Source of the DNA: Deltaproteobacteria bacterium
GTDB lineage: Bacteria > Desulfobacterota > Desulfarculia > Adiutricales > Adiutricaceae
Assembly (NCBI GenBank): GCA_031278835.1
Contig: JAITJP010000203.1
Location: forward strand, 1 to 10,850
DNA length: 10,850 nt
Direction of reading: 5' to 3'
Below, piece after piece: positions 1 to 6,314 of the stretch (within the stretch, counting starts at the first letter, position 1; each line of letters begins with the position of its first letter). The translations under genes were made by a program, and so were the position numbers. Below the pieces are notes generated by a model that had not been told where the DNA came from, ran no database searches, and saw nothing but the letters and a program-made list of their open reading frames with translations.

Positions 1-2
1 TG

Positions 3-30
3 AAAAAGGCTAGCCCTAAACGGGCTAGCC
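3..30 (-). terminator. Rho-independent terminator downstream of parB
   Basis: A perfect 9-bp inverted repeat, GGCTAGCCC at 8-16 and GGGCTAGCC at 22-30, encloses a 5-nt loop. Read on the minus strand, the hairpin is followed at once by TTTTT (3-7). This is the classic intrinsic terminator layout and lies about 180 nt past the parB stop codon. A second, imperfect hairpin at 145-179 (GCTCAA/TTGAGC outer arms) lies between but has no T-run. I see no gene in 31-209. Confidence 0.72.
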
Positions 31-209
31 TGGCCTCAACCAAACCAAGAAAAAGAAGACCTCAGAAGCCCTCCAGACAGGCCGGTAAAGGGGTCTAATC
101 GGCCCTGGGCGGTCTAAGGCCGCTGGACCTAGGGTTAAAGCATGGCTCAAAGCCCCAAAGCCCTTCCCGGGCCTTGAGCGGTTCTTTACCTGGCCGGATA
201 GCCTGGCGC

Positions 210-1250
210 CTAACGAGCGGCTGATTTAAGAATGGTTTTTATCAAAGAGACGATCTCGGTCAAATCGGTTTTGACTCCATCGAAAGTGTCAGGCTGGGCC
301 TTAAGCTTTTTTAGGCCTTCAAGTTTAGACTTAAAAGACTTGGCTTGAACTTTAAGAGCCTCGATCTTTTTGATTATGGCTTGTTTTTTGGGGTCAGCCT
401 CCAAAGAACCGGGCTTGACAAAAGCCTCTGGGCTATCTGGTTCATTTTCCTTAACCGCTTTATTTTTTAGAGCGGCTTTATGGCTTTTGGTCTCTATTAA
501 GTTCTTAAACTCAAGGAATTTATCCATCCTCGCTACAGGGTTGGCCATTTTGGCCAGCCGAAGTAATTTTGGATAGGACCATAAATTTGATTTTAGGGCT
601 TGGGCTTTAATTTCTGGCTCAAGTTTGCTGATTTTAAGTAATTCAGAAACGTAGCTTTTCGACAAATGAATCTTGGCGATTAAAGCGGTCAGGTCAGCCG
701 CATCGTCTTCACTTTTCATTTTAGCGAAGATGCTCTCGATGGCCAGGGCTTTTTCCATGGCGGTAAAATCTTCTCGATGAACGTTTTGAGAAAATGATAC
801 CAGAGCGTAGTCTAAAGATTCTTTAGACAAGATACGACAGTCAATTTTGTCTAAGTTAAGCTCTTTGCAAGATCGCCATCTTCTCTCTCCGTCGACGATC
901 AGATAATATCCGGGTTTTGAGTCATTTTCCCTGATTATAATGGGGTCAAGCAAAGTCGTCGAATCGATTGACTGTTTGAGTTGTTCCATGGAATTAACCT
1001 GGAAATATTTTCTGGGCTGATGGGGATCAGCCTCAAGGCGATCGATACTGATTGAAACAATCAGGTTATGAGATTGCCCGTTAAGGAAATGGTCCGTTTG
1101 CTTAAGGCTTTGGGAGGGTGAGCTAAGAAGATCTGGTTCAATTTTTTTAAAGGGTACTGGACTTGTCGTGGCTACAACCGCTTTAAAATGAGCCGAGCGT
1201 CTATTTACTTTTTTGTGATTTTTCTTCTGGTTTGAACGTTTCGAAGACAC
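210..1250 (-). CDS. parB: ParB/RepB/Spo0J-family partition-type DNA-binding protein, no adjacent parA
   Basis: A 346-residue protein starting at GTG (1248-1250), with AGGA about 8 nt upstream. The ParB N-terminal domain is well preserved: box I DPHQPRKYF (75-83), the CTP-binding GERRWR motif (121-126) and NVHRED (156-161), matching the canonical ENVQRED. A helix-turn-helix follows at about 187-207 (LTALIAKIHLSKSYVSELL), then a Lys/Glu-rich linker and a predicted coiled-coil or dimerisation tail (about 287-345). The first ~65 residues are a basic, Ser-rich extension not needed for the fold. Family members load on parS-like sites and slide as CTP-dependent clamps to segregate chromosomes or plasmids; some act as transcription regulators. 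No ParA ATPase lies on either side: downstream is a terminator and upstream a long noncoding region. It could therefore be a chromosomal orphan, a plasmid-derived ParB or a regulator. Family assignment is secure; the partition role is inferred. Confidence 0.9.
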   Translation of the reverse strand: MSSKRSNQKKNHKKVNRRSAHFKAVVATTSPVPFKKIEPDLLSSPSQSLKQTDHFLNGQSHNLIVSISIDRLEADPHQPRKYFQVNSMEQLKQSIDSTTLLDPIIIRENDSKPGYYLIVDGERRWRSCKELNLDKIDCRILSKESLDYALVSFSQNVHREDFTAMEKALAIESIFAKMKSEDDAADLTALIAKIHLSKSYVSELLKISKLEPEIKAQALKSNLWSYPKLLRLAKMANPVARMDKFLEFKNLIETKSHKAALKNKAVKENEPDSPEAFVKPGSLEADPKKQAIIKKIEALKVQAKSFKSKLEGLKKLKAQPDTFDGVKTDLTEIVSLIKTILKSAAR

Positions 1251-1320
1251 TATTTTTTTCCTGTTTTTGAAGGCGAGCTTTCTTTGAAAAAAAACTCTAG
1301 GTTTTGCCGCATTTTATTTG

Positions 1321-1339
1321 CCGTTCGGTTACCGAACGG
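1321..1339. repeat. 19-bp palindrome copy 1 (possible ParB site or operator)
   Basis: CCGTTCGGTTACCGAACGG is a perfect inverted repeat with 9-bp arms about a single central T. It lies 71 bp upstream of the parB GTG and is followed by a G-run. Its symmetry, length and placement fit a protein-binding site. It does not resemble the classic parS core TGTTTCACGTGAAACA. In the parB transcript it could also fold as an 8-bp hairpin with a 3-nt loop. Confidence 0.6.
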
Positions 1340-1350
1340 GGGGGCTCTGG

Positions 1351-1373
1351 GCGGCCAAGGAGCCCTTGGCCGC
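1351..1373. repeat. 10-bp-arm inverted repeat between the two palindromes
   Basis: GCGGCCAAGG (1351-1360) and CCTTGGCCGC (1364-1373) are exact reverse complements around a 3-nt loop. The hairpin sits between the two identical 19-bp palindromes, so the parB leader would carry three consecutive stem-loops. There is no T-run on the minus strand after it, so it is not a standard terminator for parB. On the plus strand it is followed by GGGTTTTCTT, a weak terminator-like tail. Confidence 0.5.
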
Positions 1374-1385
1374 GGGTTTTCTTGG

Positions 1386-1404
1386 CCGTTCGGTTACCGA
1401 ACGG
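1386..1404. repeat. 19-bp palindrome copy 2 (possible ParB site or operator)
   Basis: An exact second copy of CCGTTCGGTTACCGAACGG, 65 bp from the first. Flanking bases are also shared: TTG/TTGG before it, and a G-run then CTGGGCGGCCAA after it. The unit is therefore a longer direct repeat of about 40 bp. This copy lies just downstream of the predicted transcription start of parB, where a bound protein would block elongation, which suggests autoregulation. Confidence 0.6.
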
Positions 1405-1426
1405 GGGGCCTGGGCGGCCAAAAGAG

Positions 1427-1455
1427 ATATTACACAACCCGGAAGGGATTGTCAA
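1427..1455 (-). promoter_or_regulatory. Sigma-70-type promoter of parB
   Basis: On the minus strand TTGACA (plus 1450-1455) is followed after exactly 17 nt by TAATAT (plus 1427-1432). The -35 is a perfect consensus and the -10 matches TATAAT at 4 of 6 positions. Transcription would start near 1420, giving a leader of about 170 nt before the GTG at 1250 that contains both palindromes and the central hairpin. Confidence 0.65.
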
Positions 1456-1637
1456 CCTAAATCCTCATGATGACTAAATTTATCTCGAAATGACCAAAAA
1501 AAAGACCATAAATTCCCCTCCAAGATGAGGGCCATCCCCTTAGTCCCGTATTGATAATTAGGCTAATTTATTTAGTATTTTCTCATGGCCAAAAAAAATC
1601 ATGGCCATTTTGGCTTGCCCAAAAGGGCTCTTTTCAT
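1456..1637. other. AT-rich noncoding stretch
   Basis: No supportable gene is seen here. The stretch contains a direct repeat of CATGGCCA (1584-1591 and 1600-1607) separated by an A-run, several A-runs, and the small element GCCCAAAAGGGC starting at about 1617. It separates the parB leader from the divergent promoter region. I found no iterons or DnaA-box cluster that would mark a replication origin. Confidence 0.4.
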
Positions 1638-1684
1638 ACTATACTTATTTAAGTTTAATTGGTTAACTTAAGCATAATTATAAT
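1638..1684. promoter_or_regulatory. Probable divergent promoters with an operator-like dyad
   Basis: On the plus strand a perfect TATAAT lies at 1679-1684, with only a weak -35. On the minus strand TTAACC (plus 1661-1666) and TATAGT (plus 1638-1643) are 17 nt apart. Between and over them lies the dyad TTAAGTT (1649-1655) / AACTTAA (1665-1671) with a 9-nt spacer, suited to a repressor dimer. The plus-strand promoter points at the gene relic at 1737-2097. The minus-strand promoter would give a second, long-leader start for parB. Confidence 0.4.
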
Positions 1685-1736
1685 AAATGGCCGGTGAGGC
1701 CCTTGGAGAATTGGCCGGGGAGAAAAGCTAGGTTAA

Positions 1737-2097
1737 GGCTTTGAAGCGCTCCCAGAGCACTTGGAGGCCGATTATGGGGCAAGTATCCCCTGGGTCTCAC
1801 CTAGGGTTCCTCCAAGGCGCCCAGGCCGGCTACCGACCGAAGCGCCATGGGAAGGCCCTAGCCGGGCCAAGTGAGGGCCTAGGCCCGAGCTTGTGGCTAA
1901 TTTTATCTTGGACTTGGTTGGTTTTGGGGCGAAAGTGGCTGGTGAGTTTACCAAGGGTTGGCTTAAGTTTACTGATTTTTTTTTGGCTTATGAAAATAGA
2001 GGGCCGCTTTGATTATGTCCTGGCTAATCCGGCCTATCTTAGACCTGAACTTAGCCCATTGGCCGGCGGCTTTTTAAAAAATCAGTTAAAAAAATAA
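1737..2097 (+). pseudogene. Relic of a DNA methyltransferase-like gene
   Basis: A plus-strand coding remnant. The clearest part is the last 32 codons (2002-2097), which read RFDYVLANPAYLRPE and then a Leu/Lys tail. This resembles motif IV (NPPY) of N6-adenine methyltransferases with A replacing the second P. It can be laid without gaps beside the NPPY region of the intact methyltransferase in this window (residues 133-162); about 8 of 30 positions are identical and many others similar. Upstream, the frame starting at 1737 is open except for TGA at 1872 and gives protein-like text (ELVANFILDLVGFGAKVAGE) up to a T9 run at 1976-1984, after which the other frame continues. One internal stop plus a homopolymer frameshift suggests a decayed gene. 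Its end overlaps the convergent phosphoesterase gene by 16 nt. The first half is unrecognised. Confidence 0.42.
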
Positions 2098-2897
2098 GGC
2101 CCGGAAAAAGAAAAATCGCCGGGGATGGCGGCGAAGTGACTAACCAGGTGGCCCTTATCAAGGTGATGGAGGACAAAGCTGGGGGCGCCCAGGAAAAACT
2201 CCCGGCCACCCTTGGGGCCGATTTCCAAGACAATGGGCATTGAGGCCGGCGGGGCCACCAGGGCCGCCACTCGGAGGTGGCCCTTTAAGCTAAGGCTAGT
2301 GGTTAGGCCGCGGTGGAGATGCCCCGAGGCCAAGGTTATCTTGGTAGCCGGGCTGGTGGTAAGTAGGTTTAGAAAGGCCTCCTGGCCCTCAAAGGGCTCG
2401 TCCAAAGCCCCCAGGCCAGAAAGAAAGGGCGGGTGGTGGGAAAAAACTAGGGTGCTTGGCTTAGGTTTTCGTAAAAATTCTTGTTCTAGTAAGCTTAGGC
2501 CCTCGGGGCCAAGGCCGCCATTGTGCTCACCCTCCCTAACCGTGTCTAGCATAATGAGTTTTAAATCACCCATGATACATGAATAGGTGAGATTACTGGA
2601 ACTCTGGGCTAAGCAAAAGGGCCCCAGTTCGGCCAAAAACTCAGCCCGCCTATCGTGATTACCGACCATGGCCAAGACGGGCACTTGCCATCTGGAAAAT
2701 AGTTTTTTGATAAAGGCGTAGGCCTGAGTTTGGCCCCGATCGGCTAGATCCCCGGTCATGACCAAGGCGTCCAGAGCTGGCCGCATTTTAAATAGCCAAT
2801 CTTCCAAGGCCTCCAGGGCCAAGGAAGTGTCGGCTTGACCATAGGCCAAGTTTCGGTCGGCCAAGACGTGAGTGTCGGTTATCTGTCCGATTAACAT
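2082..2897 (-). CDS. GpdQ/Icc-type metallophosphoesterase (cyclic nucleotide or glycerophosphodiester phosphodiesterase family)
   Basis: 271 residues, very close to the ~274 of GpdQ. It carries all metal-binding motifs of class III phosphodiesterases: D8-x-H10 (ITDTH), D50 in GDLADRG, N80-H81-D82 in GNHDRR, H154-H155 in SHHPP, and H193-x-H195 in GHLHRG. Residues D8, H10, D50 and N80 fall at the same positions as the metal ligands of Enterobacter GpdQ, and the later histidines are offset by two. There is no signal peptide, so it should act in the cytoplasm on a phosphodiester or phosphomonoester with a two-metal centre. It starts at ATG 2897, with only a weak ribosome site, 64 nt after the ATPase stop and on the same strand, so it is probably the last gene of the importer operon. 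That context suggests it processes an imported phosphodiester. A CpdA-like cAMP phosphodiesterase remains an alternative. Confidence 0.87.
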   Translation of the reverse strand: MLIGQITDTHVLADRNLAYGQADTSLALEALEDWLFKMRPALDALVMTGDLADRGQTQAYAFIKKLFSRWQVPVLAMVGNHDRRAEFLAELGPFCLAQSSSNLTYSCIMGDLKLIMLDTVREGEHNGGLGPEGLSLLEQEFLRKPKPSTLVFSHHPPFLSGLGALDEPFEGQEAFLNLLTTSPATKITLASGHLHRGLTTSLSLKGHLRVAALVAPPASMPIVLEIGPKGGREFFLGAPSFVLHHLDKGHLVSHFAAIPGDFSFSGPYFFN

Positions 2898-2961
2898 TTT
2901 TTTACCAAACCGATTTGGCCATTTTGGCCATTGGTGGCTTTATGACCGATCTGGGGCGCTT

Positions 2962-4401
2962 TTAAAGCGCTTTTGAAAACAAGAGCAGTTCTTCGGGAGG
3001 CAAATAGACGCCCACGGTTTGGCCCGGCTCATGGGAACCGCCATAAGCCTCAAACTTTAAGGCCTGGCCCGAGTCCAGGCCATGGTCAAAGTTTTCAAGT
3101 TTTGAGGGCTGGCCAGGGCCCATAGAAAGGCTGGGTAGCTCCAGTTTGATGGAAATTTCCTCCGAGAGCCGGACCACCAAACGGATTTTTTGGCCAACAA
3201 AGCGTTTGGAGACCACGGTGCCCCTGACCCGGCCGGGAACGATTGGGGCGAGTTTGGGCTGGTCTGGCCTAAAATAAACGCTGACTTGGCCCTCTCGAAG
3301 ATCCGATAGGGGGTCAAAATTGGGCTTGGCCGGCTCTTTTGAGCGGGTCTCCAAGGCGGCCTCCAAAGCGGCCTTTTGGCTCACAGTGGCCAAATGGTCT
3401 TGGTGGCCAGCCAAGGCTTTTCCGTTTTGATTCCTTAGGGCCGAGATGGGGATACAGCCTGAACCGGGCAGTCTTAGATAGTCGCCATCGAGTTGGCCGA
3501 CCAGGTGATTGGAGCCGCCCACGAAACCGGCCACGAAAGATGTTTTGGGGCAATGGTAGATTTCGTAAGGACTGCCGGTTTGCTCCACTCGCCCGTCCTT
3601 CATGACCACGATAATATCGCCCAAGGCCATGGCCTCGTCTTGATCGTGGGTAACCATGACCGTGGTAATGCCCAGACGGCTTAGGAGTTCTTCCAGCTCC
3701 TCGCGGAGACTTACCCTCAAAATGGCATCCAAGGCGGCCAGGGGCTCGTCCAGCAAAAGAACCCTGGGCCCCGAGGCCAAAGCCCTGGCCAAGGCCACCC
3801 GCTGTTTTTGACCCCCGGAAAGTCGATCCACCCGACGTTGGGCCAGATCGGATAGCTTAACCAGGTCCAGCATGGCCTCGACCACGCTCTGGCGTTCGGC
3901 TTTTGGCCTTTTCCTGGCCTTGAGGCCGTAAGCCACGTTTTCGGCCACGTTCATGTGGGGAAAAAGGGCGAAGTGCTGAAAAACCATGCCTATTTGCCTT
4001 TTCTCCACCGGCACCTGGGTCACGTCCTGTTGGCCCAAAAGGACCCGGCCGCCGGGATCGGGAGCTTCAAGACCGGCGATAAGGCGCAAAGTGGTTGTCT
4101 TGCCGCAACCCGAGGGCCCCAACAAAGCCACTTTCTTACCAGCGGGTATGTCCAAAGAAAAGGGCTCGACCACCCTTTGTTGACCAAAGGTCTTGGCCAA
4201 GTCGCGTAGAGAGATGGAAACCGGCTTTATGACCAGGGCCGATTCTTTGGCCGCTAAGGCCCTGGGGGCCTCAGCTTGGAAAGGCCGCTCTCGCGGGCCC
4301 GGCTCCAGGGCGGCTTGGTTTTCTGGGCCAAGTGAAAAGCCCTTTTCTGGGCCTTTTGACCTTTGGCTATTTGAGACCAGGGCCGTTTGATTTGGGGTCA
4401 T
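2962..4401 (-). CDS. ABC importer ATP-binding protein (PotA/AfuC/FbpC type)
   Basis: 479 residues, longer than the usual ~350. It powers uptake by the two permeases encoded upstream. Seen in order: Walker A GPSGCGKTT (95-103), Q-loop Q142 in MVFQHFALFPHM, ABC signature LSGGQKQRVALARAL (194-208), Walker B VLLLDEP (214-220), D-loop ALD, and the switch histidine H252 (VTHDQDEAM). The C-terminal third holds a TOBE-like region (about 388-420, GRVRGTVVSKRFVGQ) typical of the CUT/polyamine/iron subfamily. The first ~57 residues are a low-complexity Pro/Glu/Ala/Lys-rich extension, and a second insertion (about 340-375) separates the nucleotide-binding and TOBE parts. The ATG at 4399-4401 is supported by GAGG about 9 nt upstream, and no other start codon occurs before the fold. 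It lies 54 nt after the second permease gene. Confidence 0.93.
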   Translation of the reverse strand: MTPNQTALVSNSQRSKGPEKGFSLGPENQAALEPGPRERPFQAEAPRALAAKESALVIKPVSISLRDLAKTFGQQRVVEPFSLDIPAGKKVALLGPSGCGKTTTLRLIAGLEAPDPGGRVLLGQQDVTQVPVEKRQIGMVFQHFALFPHMNVAENVAYGLKARKRPKAERQSVVEAMLDLVKLSDLAQRRVDRLSGGQKQRVALARALASGPRVLLLDEPLAALDAILRVSLREELEELLSRLGITTVMVTHDQDEAMALGDIIVVMKDGRVEQTGSPYEIYHCPKTSFVAGFVGGSNHLVGQLDGDYLRLPGSGCIPISALRNQNGKALAGHQDHLATVSQKAALEAALETRSKEPAKPNFDPLSDLREGQVSVYFRPDQPKLAPIVPGRVRGTVVSKRFVGQKIRLVVRLSEEISIKLELPSLSMGPGQPSKLENFDHGLDSGQALKFEAYGGSHEPGQTVGVYLPPEELLLFSKAL

Positions 4402-4455
4402 CTTTGAAATCCTCGTTTTGGTTTTTTTTTATTTCTGCAAATTAAAGAGCTTTTC

Positions 4456-5259
4456 TTAGCGCTTGGTCCCCAGAACTTTGGCCATGAGGCTGGGTAACTT
4501 TTGGGCCAGGACCAGTAAGGGCACGATCAGGACCAAAAATATCAAGGTGTAGGCCGAGCCAATTTCTAGGCGCATTGAGGCGTAACTGTCGGCCAGGCCC
4601 ACCGGCAGAGTTCTGGTAAAGGGGGTTTGGAGCATCCAGGTAATGTTAAACTCGCCCAGGGATAAGGCCAGGACTTGGAGGGCTCCGGCCAAGATGCCCG
4701 GGGCGGCCGCTGGGGTGACGATCTGAAAAAACCTTCTAAAAAAACCCGCCCCTAAGGTGGCCGCCGCTTCTTCGTAAAGGCTTAGGGGAATGGTTCTCAT
4801 GACCGCCGCCACTGAACGAACCATGAAGGGTAAGCAAAATACCCCGTGTCCGGCCATGATGAAAAAAGAACTTTTTCTAAACCAATCCAGGCCGCCCCAA
4901 GTTAGGAGTATGCCCAAGCCAATTGATAGGCCTGGAACGGTAAGGGGCAGAACCAGAGCTTCTTCCAGGCCTGAGATGAACCTTGATTTTCCGGACTTGA
5001 CTAGGGCGTAGGCCGCCGGTATACCGGCCAAAGAACAAATCAGAAGGGTGCCCAGGGCGATTAAAAGGCCCCTAACGATGGTATCGCCGTAAAGACTTAG
5101 GACCTTACTTATCCACTCCAAAGTTAGGCCTGATTTGAATCCTAGAAAGGCGTTTTTTGTTAAGGCTAGGCCCACCGTGTAAAAAACTGGGGCGATCAAA
5201 AAAAGGCAGGTCAGGCTGGAAATAGCAAACTGGAAGTAAAAGAAAAAACCTTTTTTCAT
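4456..5259 (-). CDS. ABC importer permease, second subunit (PotC/FbpB-like)
   Basis: 267 residues from ATG 5257-5259, chosen because GGAAGG lies 9 nt upstream and the length fits the family. A longer in-frame version from TTG at 5373 would add 38 Pro/Gly/Lys-rich residues and has a poor ribosome site. About six membrane spans are visible (roughly 8-32, 58-86, 98-121, 131-154, 185-205 and 233-255). The cytoplasmic EAA loop that docks on the ATPase is clear: EEAAATLGAGFFRRFFQIVTP (163-183) followed by APG. It is a binding-protein-dependent inner-membrane permease that pairs with the product of the gene upstream. The gap to that gene is 141 nt with the ATG start, or 27 nt with the TTG start. Confidence 0.88.
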   Translation of the reverse strand: MKKGFFFYFQFAISSLTCLFLIAPVFYTVGLALTKNAFLGFKSGLTLEWISKVLSLYGDTIVRGLLIALGTLLICSLAGIPAAYALVKSGKSRFISGLEEALVLPLTVPGLSIGLGILLTWGGLDWFRKSSFFIMAGHGVFCLPFMVRSVAAVMRTIPLSLYEEAAATLGAGFFRRFFQIVTPAAAPGILAGALQVLALSLGEFNITWMLQTPFTRTLPVGLADSYASMRLEIGSAYTLIFLVLIVPLLVLAQKLPSLMAKVLGTKR

Positions 5260-5400
5260 GCCTCTGTGCCTTCCCACCGGCCGCTTCTTGGGATTTTGAT
5301 CAGCCCCAGGGGCGGCCAAGCCCTTTGGGCCATTGGCCAAAGGGCTTGATTGGCCCAAGCTTAATGAGTTCAAGCCTGATGAGCCCTAAGGCGGCCGTCA

Positions 5401-6219
5401 TTAAACCCCACTGCCTTCGGGTTCAAGGCCGCTTATGACCCTGACCGTCCAAAGGATTAGCCAAGTAATTAGGCCCAGAATTAAGGAAAGGGCCGAGGCT
5501 ACCCCCAGGTTGGCCAAAAGGGTGTACTCGGTATAAATGACCATGGGCAGGACGTTTATGTCGGTGGCCAAGGTAAAGGCCGTTCCAAAGGCGCCCATGG
5601 AGGTGGCCAAGCAAATGGCCCCGGTGGAGAAAAAGGAAGGCCATAGAGCTGGGAGGGTGATGTCCCTAAGGGCCTTGAAGGGCCCGGAACCCAAAGTCCG
5701 GGCCGCCTCCTCGCGGACTTTTTCAAGCTTTCCGGCGGCGGCCATGACCGTCAAAACCACCCGGGGAATGGAAAAGTAGAGATAGCCTACGAAAAGACCG
5801 GCGGACGAATAGGCGAAAACCAGCTTGTGGCCAAAAAGGGCCTTGGTGAAGGTGCCCAAAAGTCCCAAACGACCGCCCCAAAGGATGACCATAAAACCGA
5901 CCACCACCCCGGGAAAGGACAAAGGCAGGGTAAGAGCGGCGATCATGACCTCCCGGCCCCTAAAACGAGCCCGTTCGAGAAAAATTCCCGACATCCCGCC
6001 CAAGGCCAGGGCGGCCAAGGTCACCGTGGCCGAAAGAAGGGCCGTGTCCCTAAGGCTTGCCAAATACCTAGGATTGGTTAAAACCGAAAAGTAGATCTTC
6101 CAGCCCAGGGGCGAGGACAAGGAGATGGGGATAAGCTTAGCCATGGGTAACAGGAAAAAGGCCAGAAAAACGATCAAAGCCGGCAAAAGCGAGATCACCA
6201 GAAATGAAGGCCTGGCCAT
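5401..6219 (-). CDS. ABC importer permease, first subunit (PotB/FbpB-like)
   Basis: 272 residues from ATG 6217-6219, supported by a strong AGGAG five nt upstream (TTAGGAGAAACCATG). An in-frame TTG at 6285 would add 22 residues, but has no comparable site and would use the ribosome-site region as coding. Hydrophobic spans are seen at about 6-30, 58-80, 91-115, 132-160, 197-218 and 238-260. The EAA loop EEAARTLGSGPFKALRDITLP (170-190) matches the ATPase-docking motif. With the following permease it should form the heterodimeric channel. Its stop codon TAA overlaps an out-of-frame ATG (TAATGA). Confidence 0.9.
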   Translation of the reverse strand: MARPSFLVISLLPALIVFLAFFLLPMAKLIPISLSSPLGWKIYFSVLTNPRYLASLRDTALLSATVTLAALALGGMSGIFLERARFRGREVMIAALTLPLSFPGVVVGFMVILWGGRLGLLGTFTKALFGHKLVFAYSSAGLFVGYLYFSIPRVVLTVMAAAGKLEKVREEAARTLGSGPFKALRDITLPALWPSFFSTGAICLATSMGAFGTAFTLATDINVLPMVIYTEYTLLANLGVASALSLILGLITWLILWTVRVISGLEPEGSGV

Positions 6220-6271
6220 GGTTTCTCCTAAGAAGTCGAGCCGGGTGGTTAAATAAAAAAAAACTCCAAGA

Positions 6272-6291
6272 TTTTTTTTAATCAAAAAAAA
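6272..6291 (-). other. T8/A8 intercistronic hairpin between binding-protein and permease genes
   Basis: T8 (6272-6279), AATC, A8 (6284-6291) forms an all-A/T inverted repeat in the 95-nt gap between the binding-protein stop and the permease ATG. In transcripts of this kind such gaps often lower expression of the membrane subunits relative to the binding protein. No G/C-rich stem is present, so a full terminator is unlikely. Confidence 0.3.
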
Positions 6292-6314
6292 GGCCCACTG
6301 ATTTTGGGATAGGA

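Noticed and set aside
2956..2970. Palindrome GCGCTTTTAAAGCGC over the ATPase stop codon, possible terminator
   Set aside because: On the minus strand it is followed by C-rich sequence, not T; the phosphoesterase gene is more likely co-transcribed.
5260..5373. N-terminal extension of the second permease from a TTG start
   Set aside because: Poor ribosome site and low-complexity sequence, while ATG 5257-5259 has GGAAGG at good spacing and gives the usual length; kept only as an alternative.
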